A DNA stretch of 64,000 bases from Acidobacteriota bacterium. GTDB lineage: Bacteria > Acidobacteriota > Blastocatellia > RBC074. A program made the translations under genes and the position numbers. This document shows, piece after piece, positions 27,045-35,711 of this stretch. The stretch spans positions 162,190 to 226,189 of the forward strand of contig JAFDVI010000013.1 in assembly GCA_018269055.1 (NCBI GenBank), given 5' to 3'. Each line of letters begins with the position of its first letter. The stretch's first letter is position 1. A model generated the notes under the pieces. It saw nothing but the letters and a program-made list of their open reading frames with translations. It ran no database searches and was not told the origin of the DNA.

Positions 27045-28298
27045 CTATTTGCTGCCGAGTTTGGCTAAGCGTTGCTGAATATCATCCACCGTTCGGTCGT
27101 CACGGCGATATTCTTCTTCGATGAACCTGAGCAGTTTTTTGTAAGCCGCAATGGCCGCCTGGCGCTGGCCGTTCCGTTCGGCGTTACGAGCCGCATCCAG
27201 CAGCGAATTGAATTCCACGCCGTTCGGGTTGGCAATGTAAAAACAGATGCTGGCGGCGCGCAAGATAACGGCCTCGCGCGCCTTTGGATCGTTGACGGCG
27301 CGACCTTTGAAGCGTTTCAGTTCCAGTAGCGCGTCGTCAATCCGGGCTTGCGCGGCATTGTTGGCCGAAACCTTGATCACGTTTTCGCGCAGCGCCGTCA
27401 GCAAGCGCACCCATTCCGCTGATTCGTCAACGTCATAAACGGGTTGCGCTGCGCGTTCGATTTTGCCGGGCGAGTTGGCGATTTCCGACGTGAGTTTGGC
27501 GAGCGCCGCAGCGTGTTTTTCCAGAGCAGGGAAGTTGATGCGACCGGGCACATCGGCTTTGGTGTGATAGGCGTAATGCAAGCCGTTCGTGATGCTGATC
27601 GCCGGAAGCTCCGCCAATTTGAAATGCCAGTGTTCCGTGCCCAGGAAGCGAATCACGTCATCGCCGAATAGGACAAAAGACGCTTCGCCGGGTTTGTGGC
27701 TTTTTTTCTCACTGCTGACAACTTCGGCGAGTTGCGGCGAAAATTCGGCTCCGACGACGTACAGCGTTTCCAGCAATTGATCGCCAAAGCCCGCGCCAAA
27801 CCCCGTCAGGTTGATTGCCGCGACGGTTTTGCCCATCGGAAACAGCGGACGTTCGGCATACAGTTTCGCGCCGGAATTGTTTTGCTCGCCGCCATCAAAC
27901 GCGATAAACAACACGCTTCGATTGGGCGGAGTTTTCGCAAGCAACCGCGCAACTTCGATCAGCACGGCTACGCCTGCGGCATTGTCCATCGCTCCGGCAA
28001 ACGCGCCGCCAAAACCGTCGTAATGTGCGCTGAGAATGACAAACTCATCCTTCTGCGTTTTGCCTTCAACTATGCCAGCGACGTTTGGCGCTGCACCGCT
28101 CATTGGTTTCAATCCGGCTTCGCGAAACTGTGCGGCGATAAAGTCAGCGGCTTTCTGCGCGCCTTCGCTTTTTGAAACGCGTCCGGCAAATTCGGCTGAT
28201 GCCAGTTTTTTGGTAATTGCCTCAACCGTTGACGATTGGGCCGATGCCGATGCGCAAAGGCTGATGAAAACAATTCCCAGGCGAAATGTGTGAAGCAT
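27045..28298 (-). CDS. Exported M28-family peptidase homologue with degenerate active site
   Basis: The 417-residue product has a Sec leader (LGIVFISLCASASAQ) and an M28 aminopeptidase fold. Family landmarks are LSAHYDGFGG (metal-binding His), GAMDNAAGV (bridging Asp) and YHTKADVP (last His ligand). The catalytic pair, normally GEEQ, is here GGEQ, so the general-base Glu is replaced by Gly. The Asp ligand normally in NLDMIG is a Thr (NLTGFG). I therefore expect weak or no peptidase activity and perhaps a binding role. A C-terminal alpha-helical extension of about 120 residues follows (from about 300). ATG 28298 is preferred over the TTG three codons upstream. The PLP-enzyme gene upstream ends 18 bases before it. 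Confidence 0.85.
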   Translation of the reverse strand: MLHTFRLGIVFISLCASASAQSSTVEAITKKLASAEFAGRVSKSEGAQKAADFIAAQFREAGLKPMSGAAPNVAGIVEGKTQKDEFVILSAHYDGFGGAFAGAMDNAAGVAVLIEVARLLAKTPPNRSVLFIAFDGGEQNNSGAKLYAERPLFPMGKTVAAINLTGFGAGFGDQLLETLYVVGAEFSPQLAEVVSSEKKSHKPGEASFVLFGDDVIRFLGTEHWHFKLAELPAISITNGLHYAYHTKADVPGRINFPALEKHAAALAKLTSEIANSPGKIERAAQPVYDVDESAEWVRLLTALRENVIKVSANNAAQARIDDALLELKRFKGRAVNDPKAREAVILRAASICFYIANPNGVEFNSLLDAARNAERNGQRQAAIAAYKKLLRFIEEEYRRDDRTVDDIQQRLAKLGSK

Positions 28299-28316
28299 AA
28301 AGTTCAAGTTCGTGGC

Positions 28317-29591
28317 TTAAAAAAATGTTTGGTACAAATCCAGAACATCGTAAGCGTCGTTGACCAGTGGAAGAACGCGCCATTTGTCGAATGCCAGACA
28401 CGGATGTGAAATGCCGCAACAGACCAAATCGCCGACCTGTAAGCGCTCTTCGCCGCTCAAATCCAGATAGGCATGTTGATCGTTCAGATTGACGATTTTG
28501 GCGTTCGTCATTGGCCGAGCCTGACTCAACGAAATGCCTGCTGACAGCGCAAACAGCGGCACGGGCATTCCGGAACAATACGCCGTGTCGCGTTTGCCAA
28601 AGGTCAAATATGCGCGGTTCGCTTCGGGAATGGATTGCACATACGACCATAACTCCAACGCCGGTTTGAATTGCGGGATTGCGCCGGCAGAACGTTCGAG
28701 CGCCGCGACCTGTTTGCGATCGTACATGCCGTGATCGTGGGTGACATAACATCCGCTGCGAATGACAACGCGAAAGCGTTCCGTCAGCGGTTTGGCCATA
28801 CGATGAACTCTGTCCAGAAAGGCGCTGCCGCCCAGGCTGAGCAGCGGTAGCTCTTGGCCAGTCCAATGCTCGCGCAAGTGTGACGCCAGCGTTTCCAACC
28901 CGCTCAGGAATTGATCCACGATCTGTGCTTCTTCGTCCGTCCTTTGGGCGTTGGCCAAGCCTTCAAAGGCTTCGATGCCGCAAACGTTTAACAGCGCATG
29001 TTTGGCGGCTTCGGCGAAAACGTCCAAGCCGTCGGCTTCCGATCGAACGCCGGTTCGCCATCCGTTGCGTCCCCATTCGACTAGCACATTGATCGGGCGC
29101 GTAGCGCCGGAACGTTTCAACCCTTCGGCCAGATGTTTGACGCCTGCCACGCTGTCAATCAGGCAATACAGTTCCACGTCCGGATGCGCCTTCATCGCCG
29201 CCGCCAAAGAACGCAGGTTCGACGCGCCGACAATCTGATTGGCGATCACAATTCGTTTGATGCCGACGCTAAAACAAATCATCGCCTGCGACACCGAAGC
29301 GACCGTCATCGCCCAGGCTCCGTGGTCGAATTGGCGCGCGAAAATTTGTGGGCACATTGTCGTCTTGCCATGCGGAGCCAGCAGAAAATTGTTTTTCGCA
29401 CACCAGTCGGCCATCGCCCGCAAGTTATGGTCGAGGGCCGATTCTTTCAGCACCATCAGCGGAAATGGCAAATCGCCATTCGGTACGTTCCAGCGTTGAG
29501 CTGCGATTTCAGACGAGGAGAGCCTTGTGCCGAACGGCAAGCCTTTGGTTGTGTGGTCGAGAGTTGATTCTTTGAGTGCAGTCAGGTCCAT
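28317..29591 (-). CDS. PLP-dependent D-serine-dehydratase/D-threonine-aldolase-like amino acid deaminase
   Basis: The 424-residue product has an alanine-racemase-type TIM barrel with the PLP lysine Lys76 in LLAPHGKTTMCP. The D-serine-dehydratase-like C-terminal domain has the zinc-binding His-Pro-Cys pair in GISHPCLAFDKW. These are the features of bacterial amino acid deaminase/DSD1-type enzymes acting on D-amino acids. No leader peptide is present, so it is cytoplasmic. The reaction is probably release of ammonia or an aldehyde from a D-hydroxy-amino acid. GGAG precedes the ATG by 7 bases. It is likely co-transcribed with the M28 homologue just downstream, which suggests a shared peptide or D-amino-acid context. 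Confidence 0.88.
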   Translation of the reverse strand: MDLTALKESTLDHTTKGLPFGTRLSSSEIAAQRWNVPNGDLPFPLMVLKESALDHNLRAMADWCAKNNFLLAPHGKTTMCPQIFARQFDHGAWAMTVASVSQAMICFSVGIKRIVIANQIVGASNLRSLAAAMKAHPDVELYCLIDSVAGVKHLAEGLKRSGATRPINVLVEWGRNGWRTGVRSEADGLDVFAEAAKHALLNVCGIEAFEGLANAQRTDEEAQIVDQFLSGLETLASHLREHWTGQELPLLSLGGSAFLDRVHRMAKPLTERFRVVIRSGCYVTHDHGMYDRKQVAALERSAGAIPQFKPALELWSYVQSIPEANRAYLTFGKRDTAYCSGMPVPLFALSAGISLSQARPMTNAKIVNLNDQHAYLDLSGEERLQVGDLVCCGISHPCLAFDKWRVLPLVNDAYDVLDLYQTFF

Positions 29592-29728
29592 AAATTCTCC
29601 AAACGTATATTTTGCTCGCCGCAGACTAACTCAGTTTGCCAATAGTCTGAAGTTTGCTCGCGACTTTAATTGACACTGCCAGGCTGCGAAGTTAAAACAC
29701 TCTGCAGAGACTTCCTTTGGAGACCCGA

Positions 29729-30844
29729 ATGAATAACCTGCGATTTCCGTTGTGGCTGCCGCTGCGATTTGCGCTTCTTGTTGCGGTGACATTTGTTGTC
29801 GGCTGCGAAAAATCATTGCCCGCCGAATCGCAAACGCATCCGGCGGGGCATCACGTAAAAGCTTCTTCTGCCGGAGCCTCGGAGCAAGCCGGATTCTCAG
29901 CAGCAGGCGTCAACAAAACTCCAGCGCCCGGCGCGGCTCCGGCTGGAATGATCTGGATTCCGGGCGGAACCTTTCGCATGGGCTGCGACGATTGCAATAT
30001 GCCGGATGCGGAGCCTGTGCATTTGGTGACGGTGGACGGATATTGGTTTGACGAAACGCCGGTGACGAACAAACAATTTGCCGAATTCGTCAAAGCTACG
30101 GGCTACGTGACCATCGCCGAAATCAAACCCAAAGCCGAAGATTACCCCGGCGCCAAGCCGGAAATGCTGGTTGCCGGTTCGGTTTGTTTTGCCCCGCCGG
30201 ATCAACCCGTGCCACTGGACAATCCGTATGTCTGGTGGAAATACCAGCCGGGCGCGAACTGGAAGCATCCTGAAGGGCCAGGCAGCGATTTGAAGGGCCG
30301 CGAAGATCATCCGGTAGTTCACATCGCCTGGGATGACGCCGTTGCTTATGCCAAATGGGCTGGCAAACGGTTGCCGACCGAAGCCGAATTTGAATTTGCT
30401 GCGCGCGGCGGAATGGACGGCAAAATGTTTGCTTGGGGCAATGAACTGAAGCCCGGCGGCAAATGGGTCGCCAACATTTGGCAAGGGCATTTTCCGGACG
30501 ACAATAAAGCCGAAGACGGGTATAGAGGATCTTCACCGGTCAAAGCGTTTCCGCCGAATGCGTTTGGGTTGTATGACGTGGGCGGCAACGTCTGGCAATG
30601 GTGCGCGGATTGGTATCGCCCCGATTATTTTGAACAACTGGCGGCGGCTGGCACCGCGCGCAATCCGCAAGGCCCGCCGGACAGTTTTGACCCGCAGGAA
30701 CCCGGCATTCCCAAACGCGTGCAAAAAAGTGGTTCGTTTATGTGCAGCGATCAATACTGTGCGCGGTATCACGTCGGCAGTCGCGGCAAAGGCGCAACCG
30801 ACAGCGGCGGTTCGCACATCGGCTTTCGCTGCGCGAAATCCTAA
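29729..30844 (+). CDS. Lipoprotein with formylglycine-generating enzyme (SUMF1) domain
   Basis: The 371-residue product begins with a lipoprotein signal (lipobox FVVGC, about residue 30). After a 40-residue linker it carries a complete FGE/SUMF1 domain: GMIWIPGGTFRMG, then DETPVTNKQFAEF, WAGKRLPTEAEFE, FGLYDVGGNVWQW and the end HIGFRCAKS. The two catalytic cysteines that bind copper are present in SGSFMCSDQYCARYHVGSR. This is therefore likely a true oxygen-dependent Cys-to-formylglycine enzyme, not merely a SUMF1-like binding domain. It appears anchored outside the cytoplasm. No sulfatase with a CxPxR motif lies in the window. ATG 29729 is preferred over the TTG at 29717. Confidence 0.9.
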   Translation: MNNLRFPLWLPLRFALLVAVTFVVGCEKSLPAESQTHPAGHHVKASSAGASEQAGFSAAGVNKTPAPGAAPAGMIWIPGGTFRMGCDDCNMPDAEPVHLVTVDGYWFDETPVTNKQFAEFVKATGYVTIAEIKPKAEDYPGAKPEMLVAGSVCFAPPDQPVPLDNPYVWWKYQPGANWKHPEGPGSDLKGREDHPVVHIAWDDAVAYAKWAGKRLPTEAEFEFAARGGMDGKMFAWGNELKPGGKWVANIWQGHFPDDNKAEDGYRGSSPVKAFPPNAFGLYDVGGNVWQWCADWYRPDYFEQLAAAGTARNPQGPPDSFDPQEPGIPKRVQKSGSFMCSDQYCARYHVGSRGKGATDSGGSHIGFRCAKS

Positions 30845-30879
30845 ATTAGAGCAGGCAACATTAGAGATCGGCGAAAACA

Positions 30880-30963
30880 GACAGGATTCACAAGATTGAA
30901 CAGGATTGTCGGCAAACCAGTTTGTGCCACGTGTTTATCCTGTTGAATCCTGTAAATCCTGTC
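30880..30963. repeat. AGGATT-type intergenic inverted repeat, copy 1
   Basis: GACAGGATTCACAAGATTG at 30880 on pairs with 30937-30963 (ATCCTGTTGAATCCTG...) over about 27 positions with few mismatches. The same sequence type, followed by the shared tail AATTTTCCGG, occurs at 44735-44802. Both copies are intergenic. Confidence 0.8.
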
Positions 30964-31031
30964 TCAAAATTTTCCGGTTCGCTTCAACCTGAGCGCGGAC
31001 TGAGCCCGTCCGCCCGTCAATTGGCAACCCG

Positions 31032-32108
31032 ATGTTCAACGTTCTCAACAACCGCCGCCGTTTTCTGACGCAACTGAGCGCCGCCGGAATCGCGCTCGCG
31101 TTTCCGCAACCGCGAGCGGCAGCGCCAAGCCTGAATCTTCCTAACGGCGTTGCGCTCAACGCCGACGGCGAGTTGTTCATTTCCGACATCGGCGCGCATC
31201 AAGTTTTCAAACTCACTAACCACGGGCGTTTGACCGTGATTGCGGGAACCGGCGAAGACGGTTTCAGCGGTGATGGTGGATTGGCAACAAACGCGCAGCT
31301 TCACGCGCCGCACGATTTGTTGTTTGATGCTGCGGGGAACTTGCTGATTGCCGATACGGAAAACCAGCGCATTCGCCGGATTGACCGGTCGGGCGTTATC
31401 ACTACGATTGCTGGAAACGGCAGCGCGGAATATGCGGGCAACGGCGGAGCAGCAACGGCGGCTTCGCTGAACAATCCGCAAAGCATCGCTTTTGATCGCG
31501 AAGGACGGTTGTTGATCGCCGACACTTACAACCACGTCATTCGTCGAGTGGATCACAACGGCATCATCGCGACGATTGCCGGGACGGTTCCCGGTCACGG
31601 AGGTGACGGCGGCCCGGCGACCAAAGCGCAGATCAATCTGACAATGGCTGTGGCCGTTGGCCCGGACGGCAGTATTTTCATCAGCGACGCCGCCAACAGC
31701 CGAATTCGCCAGGTGACGCCGGATGGCACGATTCAAACTATTGCCGGTTTCGGCCCGGCGCAGGATACTTACGGCGGAGGGTACGCAGGTGATGGCGGCC
31801 CACCGGCCAAAGCCAAGCTGTTTTCCGCGACTGATTTGAAATTCGACGCTACCGGAAATCTGTTCATTTGTGACAGCGGCAATCACCGAATTCGCGTCAT
31901 CCACAATGGGGTGATTTCGACTGTTGCCGGATCGGGCCGATTGGGTTCGAGTGGCGATGGCGGCGAAGCGACAAAAGCCGAACTCAACACGCCGCAAAAA
32001 ATTGCGATTGCTAAGGACGGCAGCATGTTCATCGCCGACCGCGCGAACCACCGCATCCGCAAGGTTGACGCGCGCGGCATGATTACGACGATTTTGAAAT
32101 CCGCCTGA
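31032..32108 (+). CDS. Exported NHL-repeat beta-propeller protein
   Basis: The 358-residue product has an N-terminal export signal (NNRRRFLTQLSAAGIALAF, Tat-like arginines at 8-10). The remainder is six NHL repeats, each with a blade such as LFISDIGAHQVFKL, LLIADTENQRIRRI, LLIADTYNHVIRRV and MFIADRANHRIRKV. They alternate with loops of the form GDGGxATxAxL. Such propellers are protein-binding or carbohydrate-binding platforms and sometimes peptidyl-glycine lyases; no catalytic metal site can be assigned. No Shine-Dalgarno sequence is evident, so a weak start is possible. A 440-residue antisense open frame over this gene is a by-product of its codon bias. Confidence 0.85.
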   Translation: MFNVLNNRRRFLTQLSAAGIALAFPQPRAAAPSLNLPNGVALNADGELFISDIGAHQVFKLTNHGRLTVIAGTGEDGFSGDGGLATNAQLHAPHDLLFDAAGNLLIADTENQRIRRIDRSGVITTIAGNGSAEYAGNGGAATAASLNNPQSIAFDREGRLLIADTYNHVIRRVDHNGIIATIAGTVPGHGGDGGPATKAQINLTMAVAVGPDGSIFISDAANSRIRQVTPDGTIQTIAGFGPAQDTYGGGYAGDGGPPAKAKLFSATDLKFDATGNLFICDSGNHRIRVIHNGVISTVAGSGRLGSSGDGGEATKAELNTPQKIAIAKDGSMFIADRANHRIRKVDARGMITTILKSA

Positions 32109-32130
32109 CAGCAATCGGGAGACGAAACTC

Positions 32131-32427
32131 ATGACCAAGCGAAAGCAACCAAAAACTTCATTGGGGTTGATGGCGAAAATCGAGCGCAAAGACCCAAAAC
32201 TGCCCCGGTTCATAGTCGTGCCAAGCATGTTGGTCAAGGATTGGGGCATTACAGAAAACGTCACCGTCACCGGCGAATTGAACGGTGTGGATATGGGGCG
32301 GCGTTCGTTGAAGTATTGGGATGAAAACCGATGGTTCATTCAGATTCCCGAACCACTCTGTAAAAAAGCCAATGTGGACACAGGCGACAGAGTCACCGTC
32401 ACAATGCAAATTGATCCTGATCAATAA
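32131..32427 (+). CDS. DUF1905-domain protein
   Basis: The product has 98 residues, nearly all one DUF1905 barrel (VVPSMLVKDWGI, GELNGVDMGRRSLKYWD, DTGDRVTVTMQIDPDQ). The domain is often fused to a YdeI/OmpD-associated domain, which is missing here. Its function is unknown. GGGAGA precedes the ATG. It lies 22 bases after the NHL gene and 15 bases before the DUF1549 gene, so all three are probably transcribed together. Confidence 0.85.
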   Translation: MTKRKQPKTSLGLMAKIERKDPKLPRFIVVPSMLVKDWGITENVTVTGELNGVDMGRRSLKYWDENRWFIQIPEPLCKKANVDTGDRVTVTMQIDPDQ

Positions 32428-32442
32428 CCCATTGGGGGAAGT

Positions 32443-34311
32443 ATGCGGCGCAAACATTACGTCAAAATCATGATTTTCACTCTTTGGATGGTTCTGGCGC
32501 TGCGTGTTGGGGGGAACGCGCTTCAAGCGCAAAAGCCTGAAACCGGTAAAAGCAAGTTTCCTTCGGGACACACGAATGAAAAGCTTAGCCCGGAGCGCCC
32601 CGACAAACAGATCAGTGATCTGACGCGGGATGTCACCGCCAAGCTTTCGCCGTTGGGTACCGGCGATCAAAAAGTCGTCGTCAGAAATCTGATTGACCAA
32701 TACCTGTTCGGCGCGATGAAAGCCGATGCGGTTCCGCACGCGCCGCTGACAAACGATTACGAATTTTGCCGCCGCGTGTATCTGGATATGATCGGACGCA
32801 TTCCGACGCCGGAACAACTTCAAACTTTCGTCGCCAGCAAGGGCGCAGACAAACGCGAACGATTGATTGACACGCTCGTTGACAGCGAAGAATGGGTGCA
32901 GCAGTGGGGATACTGGTTCGGCGATTTGTTTCGCGTCTGCGGCAATCGTATCGGAAATCCGACGCTGAAGCATTTCGATGCCTGGATTCGCCAATCTCTC
33001 CGCGAAGACAAACCCTACGACCGCTTTGTCACCGAAATGCTGACGGCTTCAGCGCCGAACACCAATTGGAGTCCGGACGCAGCCGCCAGCGGCTTTTTGA
33101 CTCGATGGCATGTCACGGGCATTACGATGTACCACGACAATTACGAAGACACGGCGGATGAAATCATTGTCAACACTTCGCGGATTTTCCTGGGCATCAA
33201 TTACCAATGTATTTCCTGTCACGGCGGCAAAGGCTTTCTGGAAAAAGTCAGCCTGGATTTGACCTCGAAAAAGCGCAGCGATTTTTGGGGAATGGCGGCG
33301 TTCTTCGGCAAAACGCGCGTGCGCGTCGTGACTTATCAAGACCGGTACACCATCACTGAGGACGGCACAGGCTACAACACCAAAGCCACCAGCATGGTGC
33401 GGTTGCAGCGTGACGGCAACGGTTCGATTGAGCCGACGTTCGTGCTGACCGGCGAAAAAGCCGATCCGGCCAAACCTCTTCGCCCGCAGTTTGCGCGCAT
33501 GCTCACCACACATCCGCAATTTGCGCGCGCGACGGTCAATCTGGTCTGGAAACAGTTTTTCGGACTCGGCATCGTTGATCCTGTGGATTCGTTCGATATG
33601 GCGCGGCAAGACCCGCACGCCAAATTGCCGGAACCGTGGACGTGTCAACCGACGAATGACGATTTACTGAACGCGCTGGCGTCGGATTTCGCCAAGCACC
33701 AGTTCAGCCTGAAACAGTTGATGCGGACGATTGCGCGGTCATCGGCTTATCAATTGTCGTCCCGGTTTGACGGTGCGTGGAAGGAAAGTTATACGCCTTA
33801 TTTTGCGCGACATTACGTGCGCCAATTGACCGCCGAGCAGCTTCACGATTCAATTTGTCAGGCGACACAGGTGTTTGGGGATTACAAGCGGCGTGACTGG
33901 ACGTACGAAACGCCGATTGCGCCCGTGCGGTATTGGACGGAAGCCGCTTCGCCCGAAGACATCGGCAACGGCGAGGCGAAAGGCTTTTTGCGCACCTTCG
34001 GCCAGGCAAACCGCGAACAATTTGACCGTCAGCCGGGCGGTTCCGTCCTGCAGGCGATGTCGCTGATGAATCACCCGTTCGTCACACGACGTGTGCAGGC
34101 AACGAATAACAGTCGCGTTGAACAACTGGTGAACTCGGCAAAGTCGAATGCCGAAATCGTGGAAGAATTATTTCTGGCAACGCTGTCGCGCCATCCGCTG
34201 CCACAGGAAAAACAACTTGCCTTGTCGTGGCTCGATCAAGATCGCAAACAAGGCGCGGAAGATTTGCACTGGAGTTTGCTGAACAAATTGGACTTTGTGT
34301 TTAACTATTAA
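32443..34311 (+). CDS. Exported DUF1549/DUF1553 protein (planctomycete-type cytochrome-associated)
   Basis: The 622-residue product has an N-terminal leader (about 10-28). A DUF1549 domain (about 90-290) contains YEFCRRVYLDMIGRIPT, YDRFVTEMLTAS and a heme-type CISCH motif (NYQCISCHGG, near 260). A DUF1553 domain follows (about 340-620), with HPQFARATVNLVWKQFFG and LFLATLSRHPLP. These proteins are abundant in Planctomycetes and Acidobacteria and usually pair with a DUF1501 protein. A DUF1501 gene is indeed 2.6 kb away at 36897-38309, but on the opposite strand. The role is unknown; periplasmic or surface electron transfer linked to polymer breakdown is a common guess. GGGGGAAG precedes the ATG. 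Confidence 0.9.
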   Translation: MRRKHYVKIMIFTLWMVLALRVGGNALQAQKPETGKSKFPSGHTNEKLSPERPDKQISDLTRDVTAKLSPLGTGDQKVVVRNLIDQYLFGAMKADAVPHAPLTNDYEFCRRVYLDMIGRIPTPEQLQTFVASKGADKRERLIDTLVDSEEWVQQWGYWFGDLFRVCGNRIGNPTLKHFDAWIRQSLREDKPYDRFVTEMLTASAPNTNWSPDAAASGFLTRWHVTGITMYHDNYEDTADEIIVNTSRIFLGINYQCISCHGGKGFLEKVSLDLTSKKRSDFWGMAAFFGKTRVRVVTYQDRYTITEDGTGYNTKATSMVRLQRDGNGSIEPTFVLTGEKADPAKPLRPQFARMLTTHPQFARATVNLVWKQFFGLGIVDPVDSFDMARQDPHAKLPEPWTCQPTNDDLLNALASDFAKHQFSLKQLMRTIARSSAYQLSSRFDGAWKESYTPYFARHYVRQLTAEQLHDSICQATQVFGDYKRRDWTYETPIAPVRYWTEAASPEDIGNGEAKGFLRTFGQANREQFDRQPGGSVLQAMSLMNHPFVTRRVQATNNSRVEQLVNSAKSNAEIVEELFLATLSRHPLPQEKQLALSWLDQDRKQGAEDLHWSLLNKLDFVFNY

Positions 34312-34316
34312 AGCAT

Positions 34317-34405
34317 GTAGTTCCGCCTTTAGGCGGAAGGTTTTGTCTGGAAAACCTTCCGCCGAACAAGAATAACGCCACCGTTCCGCCTGAAGGCGGG
34401 GCTAC
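34317..34405. repeat. GTAG/CTAC-bounded palindromic element, copy 4
   Basis: GTAGTTCCGCCTTTAGGCGG at the left and TTCCGCCTGAAGGCGGGGC-TAC at the right form the outer arms. An inner hairpin (GGAAGGTTTT/AAAACCTTCC) fills the middle. The layout equals the other GTAG/CTAC elements with a different arm sequence. It lies 5 bases after the DUF1549 stop codon. Confidence 0.75.
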
Positions 34406-34424
34406 GAACCTTTTTGGAGAAACA

Positions 34425-35711
34425 ATGAAAACTAAATCGCTGATGTTGTCTGCTTTGATTCTCTTTGGCGCAGTGGCACTGAGTTCCTGCTCGACTTCGT
34501 CTGCTGACAGCGGCTTAAGCAGCAGTCTGTCGCCCGCAGATTTTCAAAAACGCTTTCAGGAAGAATTGATCGCCGCCAAACCAGGCAGCGTAATTGATGT
34601 GCCGGAAGGCAGATTTCAATTCGACAAGACGCTGTCGCTGACGGCCAACGGCGTCACCATTCGCGGCAAAGGCATGGCCAAAACCGTGCTCGCCTTCAAA
34701 GGGCAAACCGCCGGTTCCGCCGGGATGCTGGTTAAAGCCAATGATTTCGTGATCGAAGACCTGGCCATTGAAGACGCTGCCGGCGACGGATTGAAAACCG
34801 AAGCCAGCACCAACGTCACCATTCGCCGCGTGCGCGTGGAATGGACGGCTCCGCTGAACGAAAAGAATGGGCCGTATGGCATTTACCCCGTCACCAGCAA
34901 AAACGTGTTGATCGAAGATTCTTTCGTCAAAGGCGCTGCCGACGCGGGCTTTTACCTGGGCCAGTCGGAAAACGCGATCATGCGTCGGAATCGCGCCGAA
35001 GGAAACGTTGCGGGCTTTGAAGTCGAAAACTGCAAAAACGTGGACGTGTATGAAAACACCGCGACGAACAATTCCGGCGGCATTCTGGTCTTCAACCTGC
35101 CGGATTTGCCAGTGCAGGGCGGAGAACTGGTGCGCGTGTTCAACAACCAGGTCATCGCCAACAATACGCCGAACGTAGCGCCGAAAAGCCAGACTGTGTA
35201 CAACCTGCCGACGGGGTTGGGCGTTTCGGTGATGGCAATCAAAAATGTCGAAGTGTTCAACAACACGATCAAAGACAACAACACCGCCAATATGCACATC
35301 GTCAGTTATCTTTCGATGAACCAGGAAATCAAAGACAAACGCTACAACCCATTTGTGTCAAACGTGTATGTGCACGACAACCAATTTGGAGGCAGCGGCA
35401 AAAATCCCGACGCGCGATTGGAAACGGTGATGATGGTCGCCAAAGTCGTGGGCACTCCAATGCCCGACATTTTGTATGACGGATTGGTCGAACCCGGTGT
35501 GGATGGCAAACCCGGCAAGGCCGAGGCTGCAAAGGTGTGTTTGTCGAATAACGGCGAAGCCACCTTTGCGAACTTCGACGCCGCGAACAAGTTCAAGAAC
35601 GTCAGCCGCGATATCAAAAAGCATCAATGCAGCTTGCCCGCACTTGCGGCAATCACGCTGCCACAAGCCGCCACGAAACCGATGTCGGGTTCGGCCGGAG
35701 GCGGTCAATGA
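34425..35711 (+). CDS. Parallel beta-helix lipoprotein, partner of the diheme cytochrome
   Basis: The 428-residue product has a lipoprotein signal with lipobox LSSC (Cys22) and a right-handed beta-helix (about 55-330). Typical rungs are NVTIRRVRVEWT, NVLIEDSFVKGA, NAIMRRNRAEGN and NVDVYENTATNN. It matches the family in which a beta-helix protein is encoded directly before an HNE_0200-type cytochrome (TIGR03805/TIGR03806 pair, as I recall it). The following gene starts inside its stop codon (ATGA overlap at 35708-35711), supporting tight co-translation. A catalytic function is not evident; surface carbohydrate binding is an inference. GGAG precedes the ATG. Confidence 0.88.
   Translation: MKTKSLMLSALILFGAVALSSCSTSSADSGLSSSLSPADFQKRFQEELIAAKPGSVIDVPEGRFQFDKTLSLTANGVTIRGKGMAKTVLAFKGQTAGSAGMLVKANDFVIEDLAIEDAAGDGLKTEASTNVTIRRVRVEWTAPLNEKNGPYGIYPVTSKNVLIEDSFVKGAADAGFYLGQSENAIMRRNRAEGNVAGFEVENCKNVDVYENTATNNSGGILVFNLPDLPVQGGELVRVFNNQVIANNTPNVAPKSQTVYNLPTGLGVSVMAIKNVEVFNNTIKDNNTANMHIVSYLSMNQEIKDKRYNPFVSNVYVHDNQFGGSGKNPDARLETVMMVAKVVGTPMPDILYDGLVEPGVDGKPGKAEAAKVCLSNNGEATFANFDAANKFKNVSRDIKKHQCSLPALAAITLPQAATKPMSGSAGGGQ

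Noticed and set aside
31017..32339. Open frame of 440 codons on the minus strand
   Set aside because: It is antisense to the NHL propeller and DUF1905 genes, both of which have clear domains; its low-complexity repeats mirror the NHL repeats.
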